From an uncultured Clostridia bacterium (GTDB lineage: Bacteria > Bacillota > Clostridia > TANB77 > CAG-508), in assembly GCA_947629355.1 (NCBI GenBank), contig CANRDJ010000009.1, positions 1-42,459 on the forward strand: DNA of 42,459 nt. The letters run 5' to 3'. Below are positions 6,938-15,166 of the stretch, in pieces. Both the position numbers and the translations under genes were made by a program. Under the pieces are notes generated by a model, which was not told the origin of the DNA, made no database searches, and saw only the letters and a program-made list of their open reading frames with translations. How positions within the stretch are numbered: the first letter of the stretch is position 1; each line of letters starts with the position of its first letter.

Positions 6938-8197
6938 TTATTCAGTTATTCTTACTATATCTGCTCCTATGTTTCTGAATTTTTCTTCAATACTTTCATA
7001 GCCTCTATCAATATGTTCTAAATTGTATACTTCTGTTTTGCCTTTGGCAGCTACTCCAGCAACAATCAATGCTGCTCCAGCACGTAAGTCTGTTGAATAT
7101 ACAGAGGCACCACGTAAAGTTTCAACTCCTTCGAAAATAGCAGATTTACCTTGAGCAGTTATTTGTGCACCCATTTTATTTAGTTCATTTGTATATTGGA
7201 ATCTAGATTCCCATATACTTTCATTTATTATACTTGTACCCTCTGCAATAGATAGAACAACTCCCATTTGAGGTTGCAAGTCTGTAGGGAATCCGGGATA
7301 TGGTAAAGTTTTTATAGTAGCTTTTGTAGGTCTTTTATCACACCAAACTCTTAATTTATCTCCATTCATATCTACGTTTCCACCTATTTCTAATATTTTA
7401 GCAGTTATACATTCCAAGTGTTTTGTTATGCAGTTTTTAATTATTAAATCTCCTTTTGAGGCAATTGCTGCTAACATAAAAGTACCAGCTTCAATCTGAT
7501 CTGGAACTACACTGTAGCTTTGTCCACCCTTTAATGATTTAACTCCATTTATTTTAATCATATCTGTTCCAGCACCACGAATATCTGCTCCCATTGTATT
7601 TAGAAAGTTTGCAATATCAACTATATGTGGCTCTTTTGCAGCGTTATCTATAATTGTAGTTCCTTCCGCAAGAACGCTTGCAAGCATTATATTTATAGTT
7701 GCTCCAACTGAAACAATATCCATATATATATTAGTACCAGTAAGTTTTTTTGCTGTTGCTTTAACATTACCACCAGTAATTTCTACTTCAGCACCTAAGG
7801 CCTCAAACCCCTTAATATGCTGATCTATTGGTCTTGCACCTAAATTACAACCACCTGGAAGACCAACTTCAATTTCTTTTTTTCGACCTAACATTGAGCC
7901 AATCAAGTAATATGATGCTCTAAACTTTCTAGTTAAATCTATAGGGGCAATTGTATTTGTTATATTTCTTGTATCAACTTCTATACTATTTTTATCTGTC
8001 CATTTTATTTTTGCTCCGAGACCCTCTAAAATTTCACAAGAAAGTTTAACGTCAACTATATTTGGTAAATTATTAATGGTACAAACTCCATCTATTAATA
8101 GAGTAGCTGGTAAGATTGCTACAGCAGAGTTTTTTGCACCACTTATATTAACTTCTCCTTTCAATGGCGTTGGTCCATTAATTATCAATTTTTCCAT
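6938..8197 (-). CDS. murA: UDP-N-acetylglucosamine 1-carboxyvinyltransferase
   Basis: 419-residue EPSP-synthase-fold enzyme, full length. It transfers enolpyruvate from PEP to UDP-GlcNAc, the first committed step of peptidoglycan synthesis in the cytoplasm. The N-terminal substrate loop ISGAKNSA (Lys22, Asn23) is present. The fosfomycin-target cysteine is in PGGCNLGARP (about Cys117), so the enzyme should be fosfomycin-sensitive. The conserved PGFPTDLQ and late RAGAALIVAG blocks are also there. The start follows AAGGGGG. A promoter lies at 8282-8310, and the transcript begins with a hairpin (8249-8272). Confidence 0.96.
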   Translation of the reverse strand: MEKLIINGPTPLKGEVNISGAKNSAVAILPATLLIDGVCTINNLPNIVDVKLSCEILEGLGAKIKWTDKNSIEVDTRNITNTIAPIDLTRKFRASYYLIGSMLGRKKEIEVGLPGGCNLGARPIDQHIKGFEALGAEVEITGGNVKATAKKLTGTNIYMDIVSVGATINIMLASVLAEGTTIIDNAAKEPHIVDIANFLNTMGADIRGAGTDMIKINGVKSLKGGQSYSVVPDQIEAGTFMLAAIASKGDLIIKNCITKHLECITAKILEIGGNVDMNGDKLRVWCDKRPTKATIKTLPYPGFPTDLQPQMGVVLSIAEGTSIINESIWESRFQYTNELNKMGAQITAQGKSAIFEGVETLRGASVYSTDLRAGAALIVAGVAAKGKTEVYNLEHIDRGYESIEEKFRNIGADIVRITE

Positions 8198-8248
8198 ATA
8201 ATCCCCCTTAAATAGCTACAATTACTATTTCATTTATTACAAAATAAA

Positions 8249-8272
8249 TTAGAGTGTATAATTACACTCTAA
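8249..8272 (-). promoter_or_regulatory. Palindromic hairpin at the start of the murA leader
   Basis: A perfect 10-bp inverted repeat (TTAGAGTGTA with its complement) around a 4-nt loop. It begins only a few bases after the predicted murA transcription start (about 8275). On the minus strand it is followed by TTTATTTT. It could protect the 5' end, attenuate transcription or be an operator. Confidence 0.5.
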
Positions 8273-8281
8273 GCTTATAAA

Positions 8282-8310
8282 AATATATCATAAAATTATA
8301 GGGTTTTCAA
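8282..8310 (-). promoter_or_regulatory. Promoter of murA
   Basis: On the minus strand TTGAAA (8310-8305), a 17-base spacer and TATATT (8287-8282). Confidence 0.6.
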
Positions 8311-8415
8311 TGCTTTAAAATGTTTTTTATTAATTATATTTGGAGAGATTTAGGTTTTCAATAAAAAAGCTAAATTTACTTATTCAACAGTAAAAATATT
8401 GAAAAGCATTTTTGC

Positions 8416-9060
8416 CTAAGATTGTGCCAATTTTATTCCAATATTTTGGAACATTTCTACAATTTTAAATTTAAAATTTACATCATTACTATTTTCAGAT
8501 AACAATTGATATTCTTCTTCTGATATATTTTCTTTTATAAGTTTTTTAGATTCCTCAGGAACTATTCCACTTGTTACATCAACAAAACATAATGGAGGAA
8601 ACATTACGCACCACCAATTTTGTCCTTTTGCTTCACCGATTTCAATTTTCAATGCATCATAAAATCCTGCAGGGAATGATATATCTCCATATGTTTTTGT
8701 AGGGAATGCAAAATTGCCAATATTTAAATTCACAGAATAATTGTATCCATTTTCTTTTACAGTATTTTCTGCTATTTTTTGAATAGTATCAATATTTTCT
8801 CTTGCTAAATTAATAACATCTTCTTTAGAGGTTAAATCAGTGGAAATGCTATTTATATATTCTAATACTTTATCTCTTACAATATATTTTAAATTTTGAT
8901 CCTTTTCAGAATCACTATTTGCAATAACATGAAGCCTAAATACACTATCTTGAATATTCATAGATACTGCATTAACATATGAAAAAGCACATATAAAAGT
9001 ATAAATAAATAATAATAGTAATAATAATATTAAACGCTTAAATTTTGAAAAAAATTTCAT
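8416..9060 (-). CDS. spoIIR: Stage II sporulation protein R
   Basis: 214-residue secreted signalling protein made in the forespore, which triggers SpoIIGA to process pro-sigma-E in the mother cell. A basic start and a hydrophobic segment at about residues 9-29 form a signal or anchor sequence. The hallmark VFRLHVIANSDSEKDQ follows, then the C-terminal block WWCVMFPPLCFVDVTSG. The ATG follows GGAGGGG. Sigma-F control is expected from the family, but I did not find a convincing sigma-F promoter. Confidence 0.92.
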   Translation of the reverse strand: MKFFSKFKRLILLLLLLFIYTFICAFSYVNAVSMNIQDSVFRLHVIANSDSEKDQNLKYIVRDKVLEYINSISTDLTSKEDVINLARENIDTIQKIAENTVKENGYNYSVNLNIGNFAFPTKTYGDISFPAGFYDALKIEIGEAKGQNWWCVMFPPLCFVDVTSGIVPEESKKLIKENISEEEYQLLSENSNDVNFKFKIVEMFQNIGIKLAQS

Positions 9061-9202
9061 TAATACCCCTCCATTACAATTAATAGGAAATAAATTTCCA
9101 TATTAATTATAAAATTGTAAATTTATCTCTTTAAAAAAAGTATTAACCAAATTTTAAAAAATATACATGAATTCATTGTCGAATTTACGTATACGATTAA
9201 TA

Positions 9203-9231
9203 TTGACACACATAAAAATAAATGGTAAAAT
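9203..9231 (+). promoter_or_regulatory. Promoter with palindrome over the -10 box
   Basis: TTGACA at 9203-9208, a 17-base spacer and TAAAAT at 9226-9231. A perfect 15-nt palindrome (TGGTAAAATTTACCA, 9223-9237) covers the -10 box and looks like a repressor site. Confidence 0.7.
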
Positions 9232-9265
9232 TTACCAGTAGAAAAAACTTAGGGGAGGACGGAAA

Positions 9266-9802
9266 ATGGGGGATATTAATAGTATAGAAAGGGTATGCGG
9301 ATTTTATGTAAGTAGTATACATTTAATAACAATGATTTTACCATACATAAAAAATCAAATTAATAAAAATGTAAAAATTGAAACAATTCTAGAATATAAT
9401 TTAAAAGAAAATGTAAGTAATGTTTTATCCAATTTAATAATAAAAGATAAAGAAAAAGAAGATATTTTACATATAAATTGGAGCAATAATAAAATACAAA
9501 AATATTTTAATATAGAAAAAAAATTGAAAAACATGTTAGAGAATAATAGTCAAACAAATATATTAATAAGTGGGAGAAAAAAATTTATTGAAGAAGCAAA
9601 TAAAATAATAGATAAATTTATAAACAAAAATATTAATAAAATAAAAGGAAAAAAAATAACAATTATTGATTGTTATGAAGTGACAGAGTTTGATGATAAT
9701 ATAAGAGAAATATTAGATACACATGAACTACTTATAAATACTTCGGGCATTCATAAAATTGAAGATATATTTGAAGATTATAATACGAGAAAAATAAATT
9801 AA
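9266..9802 (+). CDS. Conserved-looking protein of unknown function
   Basis: 178 residues, no signal peptide or clear membrane span, mixed alpha/beta pattern, rich in Lys, Ile and Asn. The start ATG lies seven bases after GGAGG and behind a strong promoter with a likely operator. The N-terminus has CGFYVSSIHLITMILPYI. The middle has a strand reading TNILISGRKKFIEEAN, and the C-terminal half has ITIIDCYEV and a HELLINTSGIHKI stretch. I do not recognise the family. It is a single-gene unit closed by a terminator, with a CGG in its leader (9260) that is outside any frame. Confidence 0.6.
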   Translation: MGDINSIERVCGFYVSSIHLITMILPYIKNQINKNVKIETILEYNLKENVSNVLSNLIIKDKEKEDILHINWSNNKIQKYFNIEKKLKNMLENNSQTNILISGRKKFIEEANKIIDKFINKNINKIKGKKITIIDCYEVTEFDDNIREILDTHELLINTSGIHKIEDIFEDYNTRKIN

Positions 9803-9824
9803 AAAAGCCATTATTGGCTTTTTT
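9801..9824 (+). terminator. Terminator after the unknown gene
   Basis: Perfect 10-bp stem (AAAAAAGCCA with TGGCTTTTTT) and a 4-nt loop directly after the stop codon. It is a classical intrinsic terminator. Confidence 0.9.
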
Positions 9825-9894
9825 AATTTATAAATTTTCTATAATCTTTAATACCATACTTTCTAAAATAATAATTTTAACATTCTATAATCAA

Positions 9895-10926
9895 TCAACA
9901 GAACTTTTTTATGATAGGAATTTTTCTAAATATAAAGATTAACAAACCGCATCCTAAAAATAAACCTAATTCAAGAGAAAGTATTCCTAATATTGGATTA
10001 AGAGCAAAAATATTCTGTATTAATACAAAATTATAAAATTGGTAAGCAATAAGATAATGAATTAAGTATATTCCGAAGGTAACTTTACTCACTTCACATA
10101 TTATTTTTGAGATCCATTTATTAAAAGTAGCATTTTCAAATAAATAACGGATAATATAAAATATTGATAATGATTCTAAAACTAAAATTATATTTAATGA
10201 ATTTAATTTATATGAAATGGAATTGTTATTTATAAATGGTAAATACAATGATAAAAAGAATAATACAGCAGACGAAATAAAAATAAACAAAGAAATAATT
10301 AAATATTTTTTGTTTAGATTTACTTTTGATAAATACATTCCTGATATAAAAAATGTCATATGTATTGGAAATATAGCTTTGGTAAAATGTGTACTAATTG
10401 GTATATTTAAATAATCAGAAACCATTATTAATAAACTAGGTAAAAGTAAAAAAAGAATTATAAAGATTCTATAATCTTTAATTTTAAAATTATTAATCAT
10501 TTTTTTCAAAAAAGGCATTGCAACATAAAGACCTATTAACATATATAAATACCAAAATGGTATAATATAAGGTTTTTTAAGAAAATTAATAATAAAGTCT
10601 AAAAAATTAAAATTTTTAATTCCTATTTCCTTAATATATAATAATAATGATATAAAAATCAAAGGAACTATAATTCTATAAATTCTTTTAAAAACTTCTT
10701 TAAATGATATATTTTCATTACGATTCAATAAAAGATAACCACTTACCATAAGAAATAAAGGTACACCAATTTTGCAAAGGGCAAATTGGATTGAATAAAA
10801 TATTGTTGCATAATGAGCATTATTAGTATATTCTAATAAATAACCACATGTATGATTTATAATTACTGATAAGCAGGCAATTATTTTAATAATATCTAGC
10901 CAATAGTATCTTTTTGATTCACTCAT
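9895..10926 (-). CDS. Membrane acyltransferase (acyltransferase-3 family)
   Basis: 343-residue integral membrane protein with about ten hydrophobic spans. It opens YYWLDIIKIIACLSVIINH, whose histidine is the conserved active-site residue of acyltransferase-3 proteins, and then has GVPLFLMVSGYLLL and the polar RNENISFKEVFKRIYRI loop. Family members O-acetylate (or otherwise acylate) surface polysaccharides, so it could modify the envelope glycans made at the right end of the window. It is a stand-alone gene, divergent from the pyrophosphorylase gene. The donor and acceptor cannot be told from sequence. Confidence 0.85.
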   Translation of the reverse strand: MSESKRYYWLDIIKIIACLSVIINHTCGYLLEYTNNAHYATIFYSIQFALCKIGVPLFLMVSGYLLLNRNENISFKEVFKRIYRIIVPLIFISLLLYIKEIGIKNFNFLDFIINFLKKPYIIPFWYLYMLIGLYVAMPFLKKMINNFKIKDYRIFIILFLLLPSLLIMVSDYLNIPISTHFTKAIFPIHMTFFISGMYLSKVNLNKKYLIISLFIFISSAVLFFLSLYLPFINNNSISYKLNSLNIILVLESLSIFYIIRYLFENATFNKWISKIICEVSKVTFGIYLIHYLIAYQFYNFVLIQNIFALNPILGILSLELGLFLGCGLLIFIFRKIPIIKKFC

Positions 10927-11026
10927 GGTATAAACCTTTCTTTTTTATACTTTTTATGCTAATTATAATTTATATAATATAAATATGCAATAGTTAAAAC
11001 AATTAAAATTCTTGAAAATGCTACTA

Positions 11027-11053
11027 TTGACGAAAAACACAAATTGATATAAT
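11027..11053 (+). promoter_or_regulatory. Promoter of the UDP-sugar pyrophosphorylase gene
   Basis: TTGACG at 11027-11032 and TATAAT at 11048-11053. The spacer is short at 15 bases; TAATAT at 11050-11055 gives the usual 17. It lies about 30 bases ahead of the start codon. Confidence 0.55.
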
Positions 11054-11083
11054 ATAAAAATAAAATAGTAGAGGGGAGATAAT

Positions 11084-12338
11084 ATGTTGGAGGAAAAGTT
11101 TAATAAAGCAAGAAAAATATTAGAACAATATAATCAAACACATCTATTATCACATTATGAAAAGTTAGACGATATAAAGAAAGAATATTTATTAAATCAA
11201 ATTATTAATATAGACTTTGATCAAATAAATAAATTATATGAGCAAACAAAAATAGAAATACAATTGGGAACAGATAAAATAGAACCTATTTCATATATAG
11301 AAAAAGAAAAATTGCCAAACGAAAAAAAAGAAAAATATTTTAGGATAGGAGCAGAAGAAATAAAACAAGGTAAATTAGCAGTAGTTACAATGGCAGGAGG
11401 ACAGGGAACAAGGTTACGGACATAGCGGTCCTAAAGGAACATATATATTAAATGTAAAACCTAATCCTAAATCTTTATTTGAAATATTATGTGACAATTT
11501 AAAGGAGGCAAAAAATAAATATAATGTAATAGTTCCATGGTATATAATGACAAGCAGAGAGAACAATAATCAAACTGTGAAATTTTTTGAGCAAAATAAT
11601 TATTTTAATTATCCCCAGGATGCAATACAATTTTTTATTCAAGGTGAACTTCCAATGGTAGACACAAAGGGAAAAATTCTTTTAAATGAAGATGGAATAA
11701 TTAAAGAAGCAGCAGATGGACATGGTGGAATTTTTGAAGCAATGTTTAAAAACAATGTTGTAAATAATATGAAAGAAAAAGGTATAGAATGGATTTTTAT
11801 TGGACCAATTGATAATCCGCTTACAAAGATGGTAGATGAAATATTAATAGGTCTTTCAAAAGAAAAACAGGTTTTAGAAGCAGGAAAATCCTTAGTAAAG
11901 GCAAATCCAGAAGAAAAAGTAGGAGTGTTTTGTAAGAAAAATGGAAAACCAAGTGTAATAGAATATACAGAAATAACTAATGAAATGGCACATGCAGTAG
12001 ATGATAGCAATAATTTAATGTATGGAGAATCTCACATTAATTGTAATATGTTTAATATAAAAGGATTAGAAATTATAGGTAATCAAAAACTCCCATATCA
12101 TAGTGCATTTAAAAAAGCAACGTTTTTAGATGAAGATGGAAATATTATAAAACCCGACGTACCAAATGCATATAAATTTGAGAGCTTTATATTTGATGCT
12201 TTTAATAAATTAGATAATATGCTAATTTTGAGAGTAGAAAGAAAGGAGGAATTTGCACCTGTAAAAAATAAAGAAGGGATAGATAGTCCAGAAACAGCAG
12301 TAGAATTATATAATAATTTTCACTATAAAATTAAATAA
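11084..12338 (+). CDS. UDP-sugar pyrophosphorylase (UDPGP/UAP1 family), with +1 frameshift at CGG (join 11084-11416, 11418-12338)
   Basis: About 417 residues after skipping C11417. It is a eukaryote-like nucleotidyltransferase of the UDPGP family, closest in pattern to UDP-GlcNAc/GalNAc pyrophosphorylases. It makes UDP-sugar from UTP and sugar-1-phosphate. The shift lies inside the nucleotide-binding loop: the two halves join as AGGQGTRLGHSGPKG, and the shift decodes Gly112. Without it, translation stops two codons later at TAG. Downstream blocks are intact (ADGHGGIFEAM, NPLTKMVDE, ESHINCNMFN). The neighbouring phosphoglucomutase makes sugar-1-phosphates, a natural partner. Start ATG after GAGGGGAG. 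UDP-glucose versus UDP-HexNAc specificity is unresolved. Confidence 0.87.
11417..11419 (+). other. CGG +1 recoding site 3 (UDP-sugar pyrophosphorylase)
   Basis: In-frame CGG after TTA, followed by A. Skipping C gives GGA (Gly112) of the GxGTRxG nucleotide-binding loop. The zero frame reads CGG, ACA, TAG. Confidence 0.85.
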
Positions 12339-12353
12339 ATTGTAATTTTCATA

Positions 12354-12452
12354 GAGGCGGAATCAATTTCCGCCCGAAAACAGATAAATTACGAGCAGAT
12401 ATGGAATCTGCCCCTACAGATTTGAAAATGAATTTATCTCTACAAACAACAA
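12354..12452. repeat. Dispersed intergenic repeat, copy 1
   Basis: About 99 nt nearly identical to 20741-20842. It contains two GC-rich hairpins: GGCGGAA with TTCCGCC near 12357-12374, and GCAGAT with ATCTGC near 12395-12411. In the better preserved copy 2 the ends TGTAGGGGC and GCCCCTACA are complementary, so the element folds as one palindrome. Here the left end has decayed to GAGGC. Its high GC content stands out. It lies between the pyrophosphorylase and phosphoglucomutase genes and looks like a small MITE- or REP-type element. Confidence 0.85.
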
Positions 12453-12493
12453 CTTATATAATTAGATTCATATAAAATGAAAGGAATGAGAAA

Positions 12494-14218
12494 ATGGGAT
12501 ATTTAGAAAAATACAATGAATGGTTAGAAAGTAATGAAATTGATGAAAACACAAAAGAAAATTTAAGATTAATAAAAGGAAATAATGAAGAAATAAAAGA
12601 TAGTTTCTATAAGGAATTAGAATTTGGAACAGCTGGTCTTCGTGGAATTGTAGGGCCAGGAACTAATAGAATGAACAAATATACAGTTGGAAAAGCAACT
12701 CAAGGTCTTGCAAATTATATTATCAAAAATAATGCACAAAATAAGGGAGTTGCCGTTGCCTATGATTCGAGAAATATGTCTGAAGAATTTAGTAAACTTG
12801 CTTGTTTAATATTAAATGCTAATGGAATAAAAACATATAGATTTAAATCTCTAAGGCCAACACCTGAATTATCTTTTACTGTAAGAGAATTAAAGTGTGT
12901 TTCTGGAATAGTAATTACTGCAAGTCATAATCCACCGAAATATAATGGATATAAAGTTTATTGGGATGATGGTGCACAAATATCTTATCCTGTGGATGAA
13001 GAAATAACGAAAGAAGTAAATGCAATAGTTAACTATTCAGAAATAAAACAAATTAAAGAGGAAGAAGCAATAGAAAAAGGATTATATAATGAAATTGGCG
13101 AAGAAATAGATAATAAATATATTGAGTATTTAAAAACTATTTCACTAAATCCTGAAGTAATAAAAAAACAAGCAAAAAACATAAAAATTGTTTATACACC
13201 ACTTCATGGAACAGGTAAAAAGTTAGCTACAAGAATTTTAAAAGAACTTGGATTTTCTAACGTGTATGTAGTAAAAGAACAAGCTGAACCAAATGGAAAT
13301 TTTCCAACAGTATCTTATCCAAATCCAGAAGATCCTGCATCTTTTGAACTTGCATTAAAACTTGCAAAAGAAGTAGATGCAGATATTGTAATTGCAAACG
13401 ACCCAGATGCAGATAGAATAGGATTACATGTAAAAGATAGTAAAACAGGTAAATACATTTTATTTAATGGAAATATGATAGGACTTACAGTTGCAGATTA
13501 TTTGATAAATCAAAAAAGGGTAAAAGGAATGCTCCAAGAAAATACAGCATTAATAAAAACAATAGTATCATCAAACATGACAGATAAGATATGTGAAAAA
13601 AATAATGTTGCATTATTTGAAGTTTTAACAGGATTTAAAAACATAGCAGCGAAAATAAAAGAAATTGAAGAAAAAGATTCATATAAATGTATAATGGGCT
13701 ATGAGGAAAGTTATGGTTGCCTAGTTGGAGATAAAGTAAGAGATAAAGATGGAATTGCAGCATTAATGTTGCTTGCCGAAGCGGCTGCATTCTATAAGGA
13801 AAAGGGGCTTACGTTATGGGATAATATGTTAAAAATGTATGAAACATATGGATATTATAAAGAAAAACAATTATCTGTAGTTTTAGAAGGTGCAGATGGT
13901 GCTGAAAAAATAAAAAGTATAATGGAAAAGGTAAGAAACAATCCTCCAAAACAAATAGGTGAGTATAAAGTATTAAAATTTAGAGATTACTTGAAAGGTA
14001 TAATAATTGATATGAAAACAGGAAAAAATTACCATCAAAACTTGCCAAAATCTAATGTACTATACTTTGAATTAGAAAATGACTTTTGGTGTTGCGTCAG
14101 ACCTTCTGGAACAGAACCTAAAATAAAATTTTATATGGGAGTAAAAGGTAATACTCTAGAAAATGCAAATAACCTTGTAGAAAAATTAACAGAAGATATG
14201 AAAGAATTAGTGAAATAA
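12494..14218 (+). CDS. pgcA: Alpha-phosphoglucomutase/phosphomannomutase
   Basis: 574-residue cytoplasmic enzyme that interconverts hexose-6-phosphate and hexose-1-phosphate, of typical length for the PgcA-type subgroup. All four active-site elements are present: phosphoserine loop TASHNPP (Ser144), metal-binding DPDADR (about 303-308), sugar-binding GYEESYG (about 402-408) and the phosphate-binding RPSGTEPK near the C-terminus. FGTAGLRG near residue 44 is the usual N-terminal motif. Start ATG after AAAGGAATGAG. It can supply glucose-1-phosphate for the adjacent pyrophosphorylase and hence for glycolipid and wall polymer synthesis. Confidence 0.93.
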   Translation: MGYLEKYNEWLESNEIDENTKENLRLIKGNNEEIKDSFYKELEFGTAGLRGIVGPGTNRMNKYTVGKATQGLANYIIKNNAQNKGVAVAYDSRNMSEEFSKLACLILNANGIKTYRFKSLRPTPELSFTVRELKCVSGIVITASHNPPKYNGYKVYWDDGAQISYPVDEEITKEVNAIVNYSEIKQIKEEEAIEKGLYNEIGEEIDNKYIEYLKTISLNPEVIKKQAKNIKIVYTPLHGTGKKLATRILKELGFSNVYVVKEQAEPNGNFPTVSYPNPEDPASFELALKLAKEVDADIVIANDPDADRIGLHVKDSKTGKYILFNGNMIGLTVADYLINQKRVKGMLQENTALIKTIVSSNMTDKICEKNNVALFEVLTGFKNIAAKIKEIEEKDSYKCIMGYEESYGCLVGDKVRDKDGIAALMLLAEAAAFYKEKGLTLWDNMLKMYETYGYYKEKQLSVVLEGADGAEKIKSIMEKVRNNPPKQIGEYKVLKFRDYLKGIIIDMKTGKNYHQNLPKSNVLYFELENDFWCCVRPSGTEPKIKFYMGVKGNTLENANNLVEKLTEDMKELVK

Positions 14219-14221
14219 TAA

Positions 14222-14251
14222 AAAGGGATGGAAAATTAATTCCATCCCTTT
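14222..14251. terminator. Terminator between pgcA and the ttcA-like gene
   Basis: Perfect 12-bp stem (14222-14233 with 14240-14251) and a 6-nt loop. It follows the pgcA stop at once and includes the last codons of the convergent ttcA-like gene, so the coding sequence and the terminator share bases. Confidence 0.8.
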
Positions 14252-14944
14252 ATATTTCCTCTTTTTATTGCACCATAAATATTTGCTTTCACATTTGGAA
14301 TTTTTTTTTGAAATTCCCATATTAATTTTTTCATATCTTCTCTTTTACTTGCTCCGGTCCATCGGACAACATTTTGGCATAACTTCTATATTATTTTTCT
14401 TTATAAATGTTTTAATGCTTTTTTCAGGAGCATAAATAAGAGGTCTAATTAATGTTATTTTTGATCTGTCCATATAAGATATTGGGGAAAATGTATTAAT
14501 ATTTCCTCCATATAGCAAATTTAGAAAAAAAGTTTCTAAAACATCATCTTCATTATGACCTAATGCAATTTTATTACATCCTTCTCTAATAGCTGTACTA
14601 TTTAATATACCTCTTCTTAAATTAGCACATAAAGAACAAGGATTTTTTTCTTTTCTAATATCAAATACTATTTCTTTTATATGACTTTTTTCTTCTACAT
14701 ATTGAACTTCAATATTTTCACAAGTTTTTTTAAGAAAATCACTATTAAAAAATTCAAAACCAGGATTAATGCTAATTGCTATAAGATTAAATTTTTTATC
14801 ATAAAATCTTTGCAAGTTTTTAAGACCCATTAACAGAGTGATGGAATCTTTTCCACCAGAAAGACCGACAGCTATTTTATCGTTATCTTTTATCATATTA
14901 TAATCATCTACAGCTTTTCTAATATAACTTAAAATTCTTTGCAT
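14236..14944 (-). CDS. TtcA-like PP-loop tRNA thiolation protein, with +1 frameshift at CGG (join 14944-14357, 14355-14236)
   Basis: About 235 residues after skipping the base at 14356. It is an adenylating PP-loop ATPase related to TtcA, which thiolates cytidine 32 of tRNA. The PP-loop GLSGGKDS lies near residues 28-35, the CSLC pair is near the middle, and CCPMD precedes the shift. Reading straight on ends four codons after PMD; skipping one base gives PMDGASKRED and a normal C-terminus rich in Lys and Gly ending at 14236. The restored length fits the short TtcA-like family. The leader starts inside a large hairpin (14961-15010) behind a consensus promoter. Confidence 0.85.
14354..14356 (-). 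other. CGG +1 recoding site 4 (ttcA-like)
   Basis: On the minus strand CGG followed by A comes after GAC. Skipping C gives GGA (Gly197), and the frame continues for 39 residues. The zero frame stops at TAA two codons later. Confidence 0.8.
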
Positions 14945-14960
14945 AAAAATACCTACTTAA

Positions 14961-15010
14961 ATAATTATTGAGAAAAAAGGGGGGTTACCCCTTTTTTTCT
15001 CAATAATTAT
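14961..15010. repeat. Large inverted repeat in the ttcA-like leader
   Basis: A stem of about 23 bp, including a run of G pairing with C and A6 pairing with T, around a 4-nt loop. It is terminator-like on both strands but lies between two divergent transcription units. The minus-strand promoter's -10 box (15006-15011) overlaps its edge, so the ttcA-like mRNA would begin with this hairpin. Confidence 0.8.
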
Positions 15011-15034
15011 AATATATAATATGATTCTTGTCAA
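15006..15034 (-). promoter_or_regulatory. Consensus promoter of the ttcA-like gene
   Basis: On the minus strand TTGACA (15034-15029), exactly 17 bases, TATAAT (15011-15006). This is a perfect sigma-A consensus. Its -35 box overlaps that of the divergent tRNA promoter. Confidence 0.85.
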
Positions 15035-15056
15035 AGATAAAAAACTAGTGTATAAT
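15028..15056 (+). promoter_or_regulatory. Promoter of tRNA-Arg and tadA
   Basis: TTGTCA at 15028-15033, exactly 17 bases, TATAAT at 15051-15056, about ten bases before the tRNA. The -35 shares bases 15029-15033 with the opposite -35 box. Confidence 0.8.
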
Positions 15057-15066
15057 AACAATATAT

Positions 15067-15143
15067 GCACTTATAGCTCAGTAGGATAGAGCGCTCCCCT
15101 CCTAAGGGAGAGGCCGCTGGTTCGAATCCAGCTAAGTGCACCA
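15067..15143 (+). tRNA. tRNA-Arg, anticodon CCU (reads AGG)
   Basis: A full cloverleaf with a 7-bp acceptor stem (GCACTTA with TAAGTGC), 4-bp D stem, anticodon stem CTCCC/GGGAG with loop CTCCTAA, T loop TTCGAAT, discriminator A and an encoded CCA. Positions 34-36 read CCT. It decodes AGG, not CGG. It lies 23 bases ahead of tadA with no terminator between, so both come from one transcript. Confidence 0.97.
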
Positions 15144-15166
15144 TTATAACTAATAGTAGGATAGAT

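Noticed and set aside
9061..9200. Sigma-F promoter ahead of spoIIR
   Set aside because: GTATA followed by a GG-containing element is present, but the spacing is about two bases short, so the match is not convincing.
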